Positions 46,836-58,700 of a stretch of DNA of 64,000 nucleotides are shown piece by piece. Made by a program: the position numbers and the translations under genes. Each line of letters begins with the position of its first letter. Position 1 is the stretch's first letter. Under the pieces are notes generated by a model. It had not been told where the DNA came from, ran no database searches, and saw only the letters and a list, made by a program, of their open reading frames with translations. Source of the DNA: Azospirillum sp. 412522 (GTDB taxonomy: Bacteria > Pseudomonadota > Alphaproteobacteria > Azospirillales > Azospirillaceae); NCBI RefSeq assembly GCF_019805165.1, contig NZ_RWIJ01000004.1:159819-223818 (forward strand). Direction: 5' to 3'.

Positions 46836-49800
46836 TCAGACGCCGTCCCAGAAATGCTCCAGCCCGGCCGCGGCGACGCCGTCGGCACCCATCTTCGCCC
46901 AGGCGAGGTCATGGATGCCCATCGCGAAGGCCGGCGAGGACGCCTGCAGCGAATAGTCGCCCCAGTAGGGGTTGTTGAACATCGGCTTGCCGATCACGTC
47001 ATGGTCGCCGTATTTCGGCACATTGTAGACGAGGTTGTTGTCGATGACGAAGTCGTTGGCGCTCAGCAGCTCGATATAGTCGTCCAGCGGCAGGGTCCCC
47101 ATCACCACGTTCTTGGTGATCGTGTTGTTGTGCGGGTCGCCGGCCGTGCCGTGGACCGGCTGCCATTCGATGCGGATGAAGTCTTCCTTGTTGCTGGCGA
47201 TGACCGAGAAGTTGTTGGTCACCACGTTGTTGTCGCCGCCGTGGATCTGCACCGAGGCCCAGTCGGCGTCTTTGATGAAGTTGTCCTTGACGGTGATGCC
47301 GCCGGCCATGTCGTCCAGATAGATGCCGAAGCCCTTCTGGCCGTACATCCAGGTGTCCTGGGCGCTGGTGGCGAGGCCGTTGGCATGCTCGATCCGGTTG
47401 CCCTGGATGATCATGCCGGTGTCGACGCTGGACCGCCCGAGGATCTCGATGGCGCCGCCGTCTGCGGTCTCCAGGCCGGTGTAGGAGATATTGTTGAACT
47501 GGATGATGTTCTTGTGGTTCACCGTGTCGGTGGTGCCGCCGTAATCCTTGAACGAGATGCCATAGCGGGCGCTGTGGTCGATGTCGTTGTTGGAGATCAG
47601 GTTGTTGTCCACCCCGGTGCCGATGATGCCGGACACCGCCTTGCGCACCTCGCCGATGTTGCTGATGCTGTTGGCGTAGATGCTGTTGCCGTTGCTGCGG
47701 CCGTCCATCTCGATGCCGTTTTCCGCCAGATGGTTCAGCGTGTTGTGGGCGATCTGGTTGTTGGACGAGGCCGCGGTCAGCTTGATCGCGGTGCCGACGT
47801 TCAGGAAGCTGTTGTCGCTGATGTGGTTGCCGCTGGACTTGGTCAGGAGCAGGGCGTCGCCGCCGGTGGTGGTGTTCTTGAAGGTCAGCCCGTCGATGGT
47901 GACGTTGCTGGCGCCGTTCAGCTTGATCAGCGTCTCGAGCCGCGGCACCTCGACGCCGCTCGAGACGAAGCCGGAACTGGCGGCCTTGTAGAGCAGCTTG
48001 CCATCCGACGTCCGCCAGGCGAACTCGCCCGCCTGATCGACGTAGGAGGCGTTGTTCAGCAGCTTGTAGGTGGTGCCTTCCGCGAAGGGCAGGGAAGCGC
48101 CGTTCTTCAGCATGATGGTGCGGGTGGAGGCGTTGAAGCTGGCGATGGTGCCCAGCGTGTCGCCCAGCCGCTCGGCATCCATGATCTGGATCAGCGTGCC
48201 CGGCTGGATGTCGGCGGCGGTCACCTCGGTGCCGTGCGAGCGGATGGACCAGCCGCTGGGCCCCCCCGAGGCGGCGTCGGCGAAATGCCAGCCGCTGGTG
48301 ACGTCGGAAGCGTCATAGGCGAACTTTTCGGCCAGATGCTGGCGGACGTCGCCGACGATCAGGTCGAGGTTGCTGGCGGTGCCGAGCTTGGCCGAATAGA
48401 GGCCGTTGCCCTCGCTGGTGAAGCTTTTCACCACCTCGCCGCCGCTCAGCACCGGCTTCTCGCCGGGATAGTTCTGGAAGCTGTGGCCGTTGTCGAGCGA
48501 GGTCAGTTCCAGCGTCTTGGTCAGGTGGTAGGTGCCCTCGCGGACATAGGTGGTGTCGATCGTCGAGTTGGCGCGCATGGCGGCCTGCGCCTTCTCCAGG
48601 CTGGCGAAGGGGCCGTCGGTGCCGTCGGCGTTCGGGGCCGCCAGCTTGCCGGACCAGCTGTCCTTGCCGTTGGCGGCGACGTAGAAGGCCGGCTTGGTCG
48701 GGGCGGTCGGGATCGGAGTCTGGGTGGCGGGCGTGTTGCTGAACAGGTCGGCGCCGGCCTTGATGTTCAGGGCTCCGCCCCAATAGAGGCCTTCCTGGCC
48801 CTTGACCACGTCCTTGCCGTCGACCGCCCCCTTGTCATAGGTGACGATGCTGTCGGCGGCGGCGACGGTGTTGCCGTTGATGACGACCGACTTGACGAAC
48901 AGGTTGCGGTCGACGCCGTTCACGGTGGCGTCGTTGTCGTACCAGACCTGGACCGTGTGGGCCTTGGTCGGGTCGATGTCGGCGGTGAACTTGTAGCCGG
49001 TGGTGGTGGCCGCCGCCTTGGCGTCGCCGATCACCTGCCCGTCGACCAGCAGCTTGAAATGCGCCGCCTGACCGCCGGCCGAGGTGCCGTAGGCGTTGAC
49101 GACGATGTCCACCGCCTTGCTCGGCGGCGGCGGGGGAGGCGGGACATAGGCGCCGCCGAAATACTCCTCCGGCACGCCGAAGGTCAGGGCGCCGCCCCAA
49201 TAGAGGCCTTCCTGGCCGGCGACGACGAACTTGCCGTCGACCGCGCCCTTGTCGTAGGAGGCCATGTCGGAAGTCGATGCGATGGTCTTGCCGTCGATGT
49301 TGATCGACTTGACGAACAGGTTGCGGTCGACGCCGTTCACGGTGGCGTCGTTGTCGTACCAGATCTGGATCTTGTGGGCCTCGTTCGGGTCCACCTTGGC
49401 GGTGAAGGTGTAGTCGGCGGGCGAGGTGGCGCTGACCCAGGCGTCGCCGACCACCTGGTCGTCGACCAGCAGCTTGAAATGCGGGGCCTGACCGGCGGCG
49501 CTGACGCCATAGGCGCTGACCTTGATGGTCGTGGTCATGGTGGCGGCCGGCTCGGCATCCGGCACGGTGGCGACGGACGGGAACAGCGTGGCGGGCAGCG
49601 GCACGTTCAGCGCGCCCGGCCAATACATCTCCGTCTGGCCGGCAATGACGTTGAGGCCGTCGACCTTGCCGGTGTCGTACTTGACCGACGGGTCGATCGA
49701 CAGGATGGTCTTGCCGTTCACCTCGAACGACTTGACGAACAGGTTGCGATCCTCGCCATTAACCGTGTCGTCGTTGTCGTAGACCAGCTGCAGCGCGTGC

Positions 49801-49988
49801 GCCTTGTCGGCCGGCACGTTGGCGGTGAAGACGTAACGCGACTGGGTGGCGGAGGAGACGGTGGCCTCACCGATGCTGGTGCCGTCCAAAAGCAGTTGAA
49901 AATGCGGCCATTTTCCGCCAGCGGCCGCGCCCCAGGCATTGACCGCGAAGGTGACCTGGATCGTGCCGTCGGTGTTGGTGGTAGCCAT
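46836..49988 (-). CDS. Large protein with three carbohydrate-binding-like modules and a beta-helix
   Basis: A 1050-residue protein. Residues about 1-415 hold three modules of roughly 130-140 residues. Each has the pattern PHF/AHFKLLVD...A, then VWYDNDATVNGVDRNLFVKS, then YDKGAVDG..VVAGQEGLYWGGAL. They resemble xylan-type carbohydrate-binding modules (CBM60/CBM35-like) with acidic residues suited to calcium. A Pro-rich linker (PPPPPPP near 285) separates the second and third. Residues about 430-1000 look like a right-handed beta-helix with repeated ISNNDIDHS and ITVKDNFIKD turns, as in polysaccharide lyases or C5-epimerases. There is no ordinary signal peptide. Its role in binding or modifying extracellular polysaccharide is inferred. 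Confidence 0.78.
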   Translation of the reverse strand: MATTNTDGTIQVTFAVNAWGAAAGGKWPHFQLLLDGTSIGEATVSSATQSRYVFTANVPADKAHALQLVYDNDDTVNGEDRNLFVKSFEVNGKTILSIDPSVKYDTGKVDGLNVIAGQTEMYWPGALNVPLPATLFPSVATVPDAEPAATMTTTIKVSAYGVSAAGQAPHFKLLVDDQVVGDAWVSATSPADYTFTAKVDPNEAHKIQIWYDNDATVNGVDRNLFVKSINIDGKTIASTSDMASYDKGAVDGKFVVAGQEGLYWGGALTFGVPEEYFGGAYVPPPPPPPSKAVDIVVNAYGTSAGGQAAHFKLLVDGQVIGDAKAAATTTGYKFTADIDPTKAHTVQVWYDNDATVNGVDRNLFVKSVVINGNTVAAADSIVTYDKGAVDGKDVVKGQEGLYWGGALNIKAGADLFSNTPATQTPIPTAPTKPAFYVAANGKDSWSGKLAAPNADGTDGPFASLEKAQAAMRANSTIDTTYVREGTYHLTKTLELTSLDNGHSFQNYPGEKPVLSGGEVVKSFTSEGNGLYSAKLGTASNLDLIVGDVRQHLAEKFAYDASDVTSGWHFADAASGGPSGWSIRSHGTEVTAADIQPGTLIQIMDAERLGDTLGTIASFNASTRTIMLKNGASLPFAEGTTYKLLNNASYVDQAGEFAWRTSDGKLLYKAASSGFVSSGVEVPRLETLIKLNGASNVTIDGLTFKNTTTGGDALLLTKSSGNHISDNSFLNVGTAIKLTAASSNNQIAHNTLNHLAENGIEMDGRSNGNSIYANSISNIGEVRKAVSGIIGTGVDNNLISNNDIDHSARYGISFKDYGGTTDTVNHKNIIQFNNISYTGLETADGGAIEILGRSSVDTGMIIQGNRIEHANGLATSAQDTWMYGQKGFGIYLDDMAGGITVKDNFIKDADWASVQIHGGDNNVVTNNFSVIASNKEDFIRIEWQPVHGTAGDPHNNTITKNVVMGTLPLDDYIELLSANDFVIDNNLVYNVPKYGDHDVIGKPMFNNPYWGDYSLQASSPAFAMGIHDLAWAKMGADGVAAAGLEHFWDGV

Positions 49989-50659
49989 TTTGGAACTCCG
50001 CTTTAGAGGTATCGCCTTGTTCCGCAGGCTCGTCTGTTAGCCTTAATCGGGTACTAACACTTATGGTTAGGAAATTATGAATAAGGGCGTTTTCCGTGGC
50101 ATGAATGAGACAAAAAACGGACGATTGCTTTTTATGTGAATCAGAGAAAAATGAAATTCTACGTCGGTGGCGATGCCGGCAGAAACTGATCGGCAATTTC
50201 TGCCCCGCTGCCTTGGGATTGACGCCTTACACTTGCTGGCTTCCTTGAAGCTGAGGCTCAGCCGCCTCTTTTTTGGGCGAGCTGACTTGGGGTGATGCCC
50301 TCCGGTCTAGAGATCGTCGAGGCCATCTGGCCCCGCCGTCACATGCTCCGACTGGCTGCCGGGCGACCGGAGCGGGATGAGCGGAGACGCTGGTTCAGAA
50401 GTTGCGCGTCGAGATCGAGAACACCGCCCCCTGTCGGGCCAACTGGAACGTCATCGTCGAGCTGGCGCTTCCGCCTGATACCGGCCAACGGCACGCCTGT
50501 CCGTCCGATCTGGTCAGGCAGAGCGTGCTGACCTTGCCCCCGGTTCGGGCTCTTGCGCAGTTTGACGCGTCGCCCGACACGGCATAACCGCCGATGTGAC
50601 CCAGGGGAGGATGCAGGGATGGCAGGGGGATGACGCCGGCCCCAGCGTCGCCAGCCCGT
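49989..50659. other. Gene-free interval with AT-rich promoter region
   Basis: 671 bp without a convincing gene. Positions 50030-50170 are AT-rich (for example GGAAATTATGAATAAGGG and TTTTTATGTGAATCAGAG) and should contain the promoter of the beta-helix gene on the minus strand. The rest, next to the glycosyltransferase stop, has only short overlapping open frames without ribosome binding sites or protein-like composition. Confidence 0.6.
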
Positions 50660-52582
50660 TCAGCGCAACCAGCCGATCATCCGGAAGCGGTCGAGGTTGT
50701 CGCGCACCAGCCGGGGATGGCGGTTGACCGCCACGACCTCATGCTCCCCGCGGGCGCCGGGCGCGCCCTCCGGCAGTGTACCGCCACCGTCGAGGAAGCT
50801 GGCGACGCCGGCCATGTTGCCTGCGCCGAAGGATTGCGCATGCTCCTGGTGGGCATAGGCGTTCAGCTTGGCGGCAAAGCGCTTCAGATCGCCCATCCAG
50901 CTGAAATGCCAGCCGGCGTCGCGGATGAGATGGCCGATGTCCTGCTTGGCGAGGTAGCGCACGGCATTGGGGCCGGTCTGTCGGATGAAGCGGAAGGGGG
51001 CGGCCCCGGCGGCGCGCCAGTTGCGGGCGAAACGACAGTTCAGCCGGTAGAAGAACAGGTCGAGTTCGGCGGTGAAGACGGTGTCAAAGGCCGGCCCACC
51101 GCCACGCAGCCGCTCCACCACCTCGCGCCGCAGGATCTCGTCGACATCGGAAACGATGATCATGTCGTCGTCGCGGCAGCCGTCAAGCCCGCGCAGGATG
51201 GCGTCGCGCTGGCAGGCTTCCCGCTGCCAGGAGAAGGTGCCGACAAGCTCGTCCACCACCACGTAGCGGATCTTGTCCATATAGGGGCGGAACCGCTCGC
51301 GATGGTCGCCGAAGCTCAGCGCTTTGGGCTCGCCGGAATGGGTGTGGGTCGCCTCCACCACCACGAAACCTTCGACCACGTCGTACAGTTCGGCCAGCCG
51401 GATCTCCAGGATCTCGGCTTCGTTGAAGAAGGTGCAGCAGTCGAAGATCCGCCGGGATGCCGGCGACGCCGGGACGGACGGCGCCGTCCCTTCGGCGAAG
51501 GGGTTGCCGGACAGCGGGAGAACCGGGTTGCGCCCGAGTGCCGCCGCATAGCCGACGAGGGACCGCAGGCCGAGCAGGGTGGTCCAGCGCTGGGTACGGG
51601 TCCAATGGTCGATGCCGGGCGCCTCCAGCAGGCGCTCCATCGTCGCCGACAGGCTGTCGAAAGAGGCACGGGCCGCAGCCTGTCCGTCCATGTCGTAGAC
51701 ATAGGCATGGGCGAAGCCCTTCAGGGTCTCCAGCAACTCCTCGATCACGAGATACTGCTGTGCCTGCGCCTTGCGCTCCAGCCCGGCCGGGCTGTTCCAC
51801 AGGCCGAGGCCCTGCGTGTGCGCCTCGAAGGCTTCGCGGTAGCGATGCCGATCCAGGTGCAGGTTTCCCAGCCAGTGCATCGCGGCGGCAGCGGCCTGGC
51901 GGCGTGCCTCCGTCCGGCCGCCGCTGTGCCGGCTTTCCGCCTGAAGCGTCATCCCGCGGCAGCGGGCCAGGGCCTCCGCCTGTGCGGGCGGGCAGAGCCG
52001 GGCGAGCGTCTCCAGAAGAGGAGCAGCCGGCCAGTCGAGGCCCAGCCAGTCAGCAAGGGCGCGGATGCCCGCCTGCAAGGCGATATCGCGCAGTTGGTCG
52101 GCTTGGTTCGTCCCTGGGGCGAGCAGCAGGCCACGGGCGATCGACATGGCCGCCACCGCCTTGTCGCCATCGGCACTCCGTTCGAGCTGTCCGACGAGCA
52201 GATGCACCTGGGGGATTGCCGGATCGAGGACCAGCAGCAGACGGCAGGCGTGCTTGGCATCGTCGCGGCGCCCGGCATTCGCATCCTGCGTGGCGAGCCG
52301 GAGGATGCTGGAAACCAGGGCTTCGCAGTTGGCGCGAAGAGGTTCGCGCGGCGTGCCATACTCCGCAAGAAGGAAGAAGCACCAGACCGCCTCCCGAAGC
52401 CGGCCGTTCCTGTAGGCTTCGCTGCCCTTCGCGAAGATGCCGGTCAGCACCTCCGTCGACAGGGCGAGCGCGTCGGCATTCGCAGGGTCCCGCTGCAGGA
52501 TGTACCGCAGTCCCACCATGGCGTGCCAGGGGCGTCCCGCTTCGGCAACGGCACGGACCTGGAGGAGGCGGGGGTCTGTCAT
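50660..52582 (-). CDS. GT17-like glycosyltransferase with helical N-terminal domain
   Basis: A 640-residue protein. The first 370 residues are predicted helical, with TPR-like character (for example WHAMVGLRYILQRDPANADALAL), and no signal peptide or membrane helix. Residues about 385-640 match glycosyltransferase family 17: RIFDCCTFFNEAEILEIRLAEL, VEATHTHSGEPKALSF, the DxD-type motif VSDVDEI, and the C-terminal HFSWMG region. GT17 is the family of beta-1,4-mannosyl-glycoprotein N-acetylglucosaminyltransferases; bacterial members act on unknown acceptors. The gene lies 165 bp downstream of the giant repeat gene on the same strand, so glycosylation of that surface protein is possible but unproven. 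Confidence 0.8.
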   Translation of the reverse strand: MTDPRLLQVRAVAEAGRPWHAMVGLRYILQRDPANADALALSTEVLTGIFAKGSEAYRNGRLREAVWCFFLLAEYGTPREPLRANCEALVSSILRLATQDANAGRRDDAKHACRLLLVLDPAIPQVHLLVGQLERSADGDKAVAAMSIARGLLLAPGTNQADQLRDIALQAGIRALADWLGLDWPAAPLLETLARLCPPAQAEALARCRGMTLQAESRHSGGRTEARRQAAAAAMHWLGNLHLDRHRYREAFEAHTQGLGLWNSPAGLERKAQAQQYLVIEELLETLKGFAHAYVYDMDGQAAARASFDSLSATMERLLEAPGIDHWTRTQRWTTLLGLRSLVGYAAALGRNPVLPLSGNPFAEGTAPSVPASPASRRIFDCCTFFNEAEILEIRLAELYDVVEGFVVVEATHTHSGEPKALSFGDHRERFRPYMDKIRYVVVDELVGTFSWQREACQRDAILRGLDGCRDDDMIIVSDVDEILRREVVERLRGGGPAFDTVFTAELDLFFYRLNCRFARNWRAAGAAPFRFIRQTGPNAVRYLAKQDIGHLIRDAGWHFSWMGDLKRFAAKLNAYAHQEHAQSFGAGNMAGVASFLDGGGTLPEGAPGARGEHEVVAVNRHPRLVRDNLDRFRMIGWLR

Positions 52583-52747
52583 ACGGCTGGTCCTGGCAAC
52601 GGGATACCGCAATCTCCGGCACGGCGCCACAGGATGAGAAATCAACCCGTTTGAGCGTTTCTCAATATCATGGCGCCTGCTCTTGCACGACAGGCGACGG
52701 TGACAAGGCAGCGGGCCTCAGCCAGCTGCCGGATCAACCAAGCCGGA

Positions 52748-55700
52748 TCAACCGAGGTTGATGTCGGAGAGCGAGACCACCGTGCCGTTGAACACGCCGA
52801 GCAGGCGAACCTCGGCGGCGGCCACTTGGCCGTCGCCGTCGGTGTCGACCACTTGATACAGGCCGGAGCTGGTGCCGTTGTTGGCCAGAACCAGCATGCT
52901 TGCACCAGCCGACGAGTTCGTCAGCATCCCGAGCGCTGTGCGGAAGTTCGCCAGCGAGGCATCCGTCAGGCTGCCACTGACGACCGAGGTCAGGCTCACC
53001 AGCTCGTTGGAGCTGATGTTCACGCCGTTGGTCGCGGCAGAGGCCGTCGACAGCGAGGCATCGCCGTTCCCATCCGCACCCGCCCGTGCCGTACCGGCCA
53101 ACTGCACCTTGTCGGTGCCTGACTGGAAGTTCGAGACCGAGACGAAGCCGGTGTTCGCGCCCAGCGCCGAGATGTCGGTGAAGGACGAGTACACTACCGT
53201 GTCGCCGCCGCTGCCGGACGCCAGGATCAGTCTGTCGCCCGAACCGGCCTGGAAGCAGAGGTCCGAACCGGCCGTGACCATGATCGCGTCGGTACCGGTA
53301 CCGCCGACCAGCGTCTCGATGCCGGAGACCGACATCGTTACACCGGTGTCGCCCAGCGTGATGACGTCGGTGCCGGTACCGCCGGCCAGGGTCTCGATGC
53401 CGCGCAGCAGGACCGTGTTGCTGCCATCGCCGAGGCTGACGATGTCTGAACCGGCGCCGCCGACCAGGATCTCGATGCCGCTCTCCACCCGCATGCTCAC
53501 GCCGGTGTCGCCCAGGATCACCAGGTCGCTGCCCCCACCACCGGTCATGGTGTCGATGCCGCGGGTGATGACGGTGTTGCCCGAACCACCCAGGGTCACG
53601 ACGTCCGAGCCGGCGCCGCCGACCAGGAACTCCACACCCGAAGCCGTCATCGTCACGCCGGCCGAGCCGGTGAAGACGATGTCGGTGTTGGCACCGCCAG
53701 CCAGGGTGTCGATGCCGCTGACATTGACCGTGTTCGGCGTGTCGCCGAGCGTGATCGCGTCGTTGCCCGAGTTGCCGATCAGGGTCTCGACGCCGCGGGT
53801 CAGCAGGGTTGCGCCCGACGTGCCGATGCTCACGACGTCGGTGGCCGCGCCGCCGATCAGCAGTTCAATGCCCGAGCCCAGCGCCATGGTGACGCCGGTG
53901 TCTCCCAGGAACACCCAGTCCATGCCCGCGCCGCCCGACAGAGTGTCGATGCCGCGGGTGGTGACGGTGTTGCCCGAGGAGCCCAGGGTGACGACGTCGG
54001 TGCCCTGGCCACCGACCAGGAACTCGATCCCCGAAGCCGTCATCGTGACGCCAGCCGAGCCGATGAGGACGATGTCGGTGCCAGTGCCGCCGGTCAGGGT
54101 GTCGACGCCGGTGACGGTGACGGTGTTCGGCGTGTCGCCGAGCGTGATCACGTCATTGCCCGAGTTGCCGATCAGCGTGTCGACGCCGCGGGTCAGCAGG
54201 GTCGCGCCCGATGTGCCGATGCCCACAACGTCGGTGCCGATGCCGCCGACCAGGATCTCGACATTCGGGCCCAGGCTCATCGTGTTGCCGGCGTCATCCA
54301 GGAACACGACGTCGGTGCCCGCTCCGCCGCTCAGCGTCTCGATGCCGCGGATGGTGGTGGTGTTGCCTGCCGAACCCAGGGTCAGGACGTCGATACCGGT
54401 GTTGCCGACCACGAAATCCACGCCCGAAACGGTCAGGGTGGCACCCGCCGAGCCGGTGAGGAGGACGTCCGAACCCACGCCGCCGGTCAGCGTCTCGATG
54501 CCGGTCACCAGCATGGTCGATCCGGCCGTGCCGATGATGGCGACGTCGGTACCCGTGCCGCCGACCAGCGTCTCGATGCCGCTCACCAGCAGGGTGTTGC
54601 CGACCGAGCCGAGGGCGACGAGATCACTGCCCAGACCGCCGGCGATGGTCTCGAACAGCGACACCGCCGCCGCGTTGCCGGTGTTGCCGAGCGTCAGAAC
54701 GTCGTTCCCGCTGTTGCCGGTCAGCGTCTCGATGCCGCGCAGCAGCACGGTGTTGCCGCCGTCGCCCAGCGTCACGACGTCCGTGCCGATGCCGCCGATC
54801 AGGGTATCGATGCCGGACACCATGATCGTCGATCCGCCCGAACCGAGGAACACGAGTTCGGATGCTGCGCCACCCATCAGGGTTTCAAGCGCGTTCGCCA
54901 CCAGGGTTGTGCCCAGGGTGCCGACCGCGACCACATCGTTGCCCGCCCCGCCGGTCACCGTTTCGAGGAGCGACACCATCAGCGTGTTGCCACCCGAGGA
55001 CAGTGTGATGACGTCCAGACCGGAACCGCCGGTCAGAGTCTCGATTGCGCTCACCAGCATGGTGGTGCCGGTGTCGCCGACGGTGACGGTATCGCTGCCG
55101 GACCCGCCGATCAGCGTTTCGATCCCGCGCAGCAGCAGCGTGTTGCCGCCTGAACCCAGCGTGACGACATCCCGGCCATCGCCGCCGACCAGGATATCGA
55201 GTGCCGATACCAGCAGCGTGCCGCCGCCGACACCCAGGAAGACCAGATCGGAGCCGTCGCCGCCGATGATGGTTTCAAGGGCGTTCGCCTGTACCGTGAT
55301 GCCGGCCGATCCCATGGTGATGACATCGGTTGCCATGCCACCGGTGATGGTTTCGATGCCCGATACCGCCAGCGTCGTGCCGGCGGTGGCGAGCGTCACC
55401 GCGTCCAGACCAGAGCCGCCGGTCAGGGTCTCCACCGCGGCTGCCATCAGCGTGCTGCCGCCGGACCCCAGCGCCACCACGTCCAGCCCGGCCCCGCCGA
55501 CCAGCGTCTCGAGCTGCGACACCAGCAGCGTGTTGCCGCTGTTGCCGAGCAGGATGGCGTCGAGGCCGGTGCCGCCGGCGATGGTCTCGAACAGCGACAC
55601 CGTCGCGGTGTTGCCGGTGTCGCCCAGCAACAGCAGGTCAGTGCCGGCGCTGCCGGTCAGCGTCTCGATGCCGCGCAGCAGGACGGTGTTGCCGCCGTCG

Positions 55701-58700
55701 CCGAGCGTCACCGCGTCGTTGCCCGTCCCGCCGACCAGGATCTCCAGCCCCGACACCAGCAGCGTGTTGCCGGCCGAACCGAGATAGACCACGTCCGTCC
55801 CGCTGGAGCCGGTCAGCGTCTCCAGCCCGGAGACCAGCAGCGTGTTGCCGTTGGTGCCCGACACCCGGTTCATGTCCGCCGCCGTGTCGAACCGGGCGGT
55901 GGCGAGCGTCACCACGTCCAGCCCGGCCCCGCCGGCCAGCGTCTCGATCTGCGAGGCCAGCAGCGTGTTGCCGCCGGTGCCCAGCGTGATCACATCCAGC
56001 GCGAAGCCGCCGACCAGCGTCTCCAGGCCCGACGCCGTCATGGTCGAGCCGCGGTTGCCGATGGTGATCGCGTCCACGCCGGTGCCGCCGGTCAGCGTCT
56101 CCAGCATGCGCAGCAGCGTGGTGTTGCCGCCGTCGCTGAGGGTGACGAGGTCCGGGCCGTCGTTGCCGACCAGGATCTCCAGCCCGGCGATCAGCAGGGT
56201 GGAGCCGCCGCCCAGCTCACCAACCACCGCCACGTCGCTGCCCGAGCTGCCGATCAGCGTCTCCAGCAGGTTGACGACGAAGGTGCCGCCGGCGTCCGAC
56301 AGCTGGACGACATCGCGCCCGCTGTTGCCGGTGATCGACTCGATGCCGGCGATCCGCACCGTCGTGCCGGCGGTGGCGAGCGTCACCGCGTCCAGACCAG
56401 AGCCGCCGATCAGGGTCTCCACCGCAACGGTCGAGATTGTGCTGCCGCCGGCTCCCAGCGTCACCACATCCAGACCGGACCCGCCCATAAGCGCCTCGAC
56501 ACCCACCACTGCCAGGGTGCTGCCCGAGCTGCTCAGGGTGACGAGATCGTTGCCTGCGCTGCCGATGATGGTTTCGAACAGTCCGATCTGCATCGGCCCG
56601 CCATCGTTCAGCAATGTCACCACGTCGGTGCCGCTGTTGCCGGTCAGCGTCTCGATGTTGCGGAGAGCCAGCGTGTTGCCGCCGGAAGCGAAGAAGACGG
56701 AATCGTTGGCGGCACCGCCGGTCAGCGTCTCGATGGACGACACAAACAGCGTGTTGCCGGCATTCCCCAAAACGGCGATGTCGGTGCCCTGGCCGCCCAG
56801 AAGGGACTCCAGACCCGAAACGGCCACCGTGCCGCCACTCTGCGCCAGCGTGACGACATCGGTGCCGGCATTGCCGGCCAGCGTCTCGATGGCATTGATC
56901 AGCAGAGTGATGCCTGCCGTTCCGAAAGTGACGACTTCGTTGCCGGTGCTGCCGGTCAACGTCTCCAGCAGATCGACTTTCATGGTGGTGCCGTTGCCGG
57001 CCAACGTCACCACATCCGTGCCGGAACCGCCGGTGAGAGTGTCGATGGCGGCGACCAGCATCGTGGAACCGGCATCCGCCAGCACCAGCATGTCTGATCC
57101 CTGCGCGCCGACGATGGTTTCGATCGCCGAGACGAACAGCGTGCTTCCGATGGTGCCCAGCGTCAGCAGGTCGGTGCCCACGGTTCCGACGACACTCTCG
57201 ATCAGCGAGAGGAACAGCGTCGAACCGGCCGCCCCACCCAGCGTGATCGAGTCCGTGCCGCTTCCGCCGAACAGGGTCTCCACCGCGGTGACGACCAGGG
57301 TGTTGCCGGCGGTGCCGAGCGACACCGCATCGGTGCGGCTGCTGCCGGCCAACGATTCCAGCGCCGAAACCAGCAGGGTGCCGCCGACGGTGCCGATGGT
57401 GACGATGTCGGTACCGGCGGCGCCCAGCAGCGTTTCCAACCCGTTGACGAGCAGGGTGCTGCCGAAGCCGCCTGCCAGCGAAACCAGATCGACCGCCGTA
57501 TTGCCGGTGATGGTTTCGAACAGGCCGACCGCGACGGTGCCGCCGGCGCTGTCCAGCAGCAGGACGTCGTTCCCGGCATCGCCGATCAGGGTTTCGACCG
57601 ACCGCTGCGTCAGGGTGTTGCCCTGGGTGTTGGCGAACGTAACCACATCGATGCCGGTCCCGCCGGTCAGCGTCTCGATGCCGGTGGTGTAGACGGTGCT
57701 GCCGGCGTCCAGGAGCGTCACCACATCGGTGCCGGCGCCGCCCAGAAGCGTCTCCAAACCGCTCACCAGAAGCGTTCCGCCGGCCGTGCCCAGCGCGATC
57801 CATTCCTTGCCGGCGCCGCCCAGAAGCGTCTCCACATTGGACAGCAGCAGCGTCGTGCCCGTGGTCACGCCGATGCTGATGACATCCGTGCCGTCGGACG
57901 CGATCAGGGTCTCCAGCGCAGAGATCTCGACCGTGTTCCCGGCTGTCCCCAACGTGATGACATCGGTGCCGGCATTGCCGAGGATGGTGTTGTACTGGGC
58001 CAGCGTGATCGTCGTGCCGCCGGTGCTGGCGACCGGATAGACCAGGGACGGCGCATTGGCATTGTTTACCGCGGAGTAGGTTAGAACCGCGTTGTTGGCG
58101 TTGGTGTCGCGGATCGTGCTGGTGTTCAGCGTCAGGCCGTTGGCGGCGGCCGTCACGCCGTCCGCATCCACGTCGCCCGGCTGAACGATGTAGCGATAGG
58201 TTGCGGACGATCCGAAGGAGTCCACGAAGGTCGCCTGACGCGTCGTGGTTCCGACGGTCAGGGCCAGGGTGGAATCCGTCCCGGTGACGACGATGTCGTC
58301 GCTGAAGGTGACCTCGACCGTGATCTCGGCGCCCAGCGCGTAAGGCCCGGCGCTGATGACCACGCTGCTCACCGTCGGCGGCGTGCCGCTGATGGAGATC
58401 ACCAGCGCCGCCGAGGCGACGGAGGTGTTGCCGACGCTGTTGATCTGCGTAGCGGTCAATGTGTGGTAGCCGTCCGCCAGCGAGGCTCCCGCTGTTATGG
58501 TCCACAACCCGTTGCTGTCCGCTGTGGCGGTGCCCAGCGCGGTCGTGTCGTCATACAGCACCACGGTGGCGTTGGCGCCAGCCGTCCCGACCAGCGCCGG
58601 CTGCCTTACGCCGGTGATCCGATCGGTGTTGCTCAGGCCGGTGTCGAACTCCGGGGGCAGCGTCAAGCCGGTCGGCGCGCCGGGTGCGGTGGTGTCGATG

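Noticed and set aside
46347..50006. A 1219-codon plus-strand open frame
   Set aside because: It is antisense to the beta-helix gene and the phytochelatin-synthase-like gene, with shadow composition (Val/Gly/Asp/His-rich) that mirrors the repeats.
50402..50587. 61-codon plus-strand open frame in the gene-free interval
   Set aside because: No ribosome binding site, overlapping frames of equal length, and no recognisable motif.
52872..57692. Two long plus-strand open frames (971 and 616 codons) opposite the giant repeat gene
   Set aside because: Their repeats are mirror images of the 78-bp coding repeats, and the minus strand carries sensible Ig and RTX-like domains.
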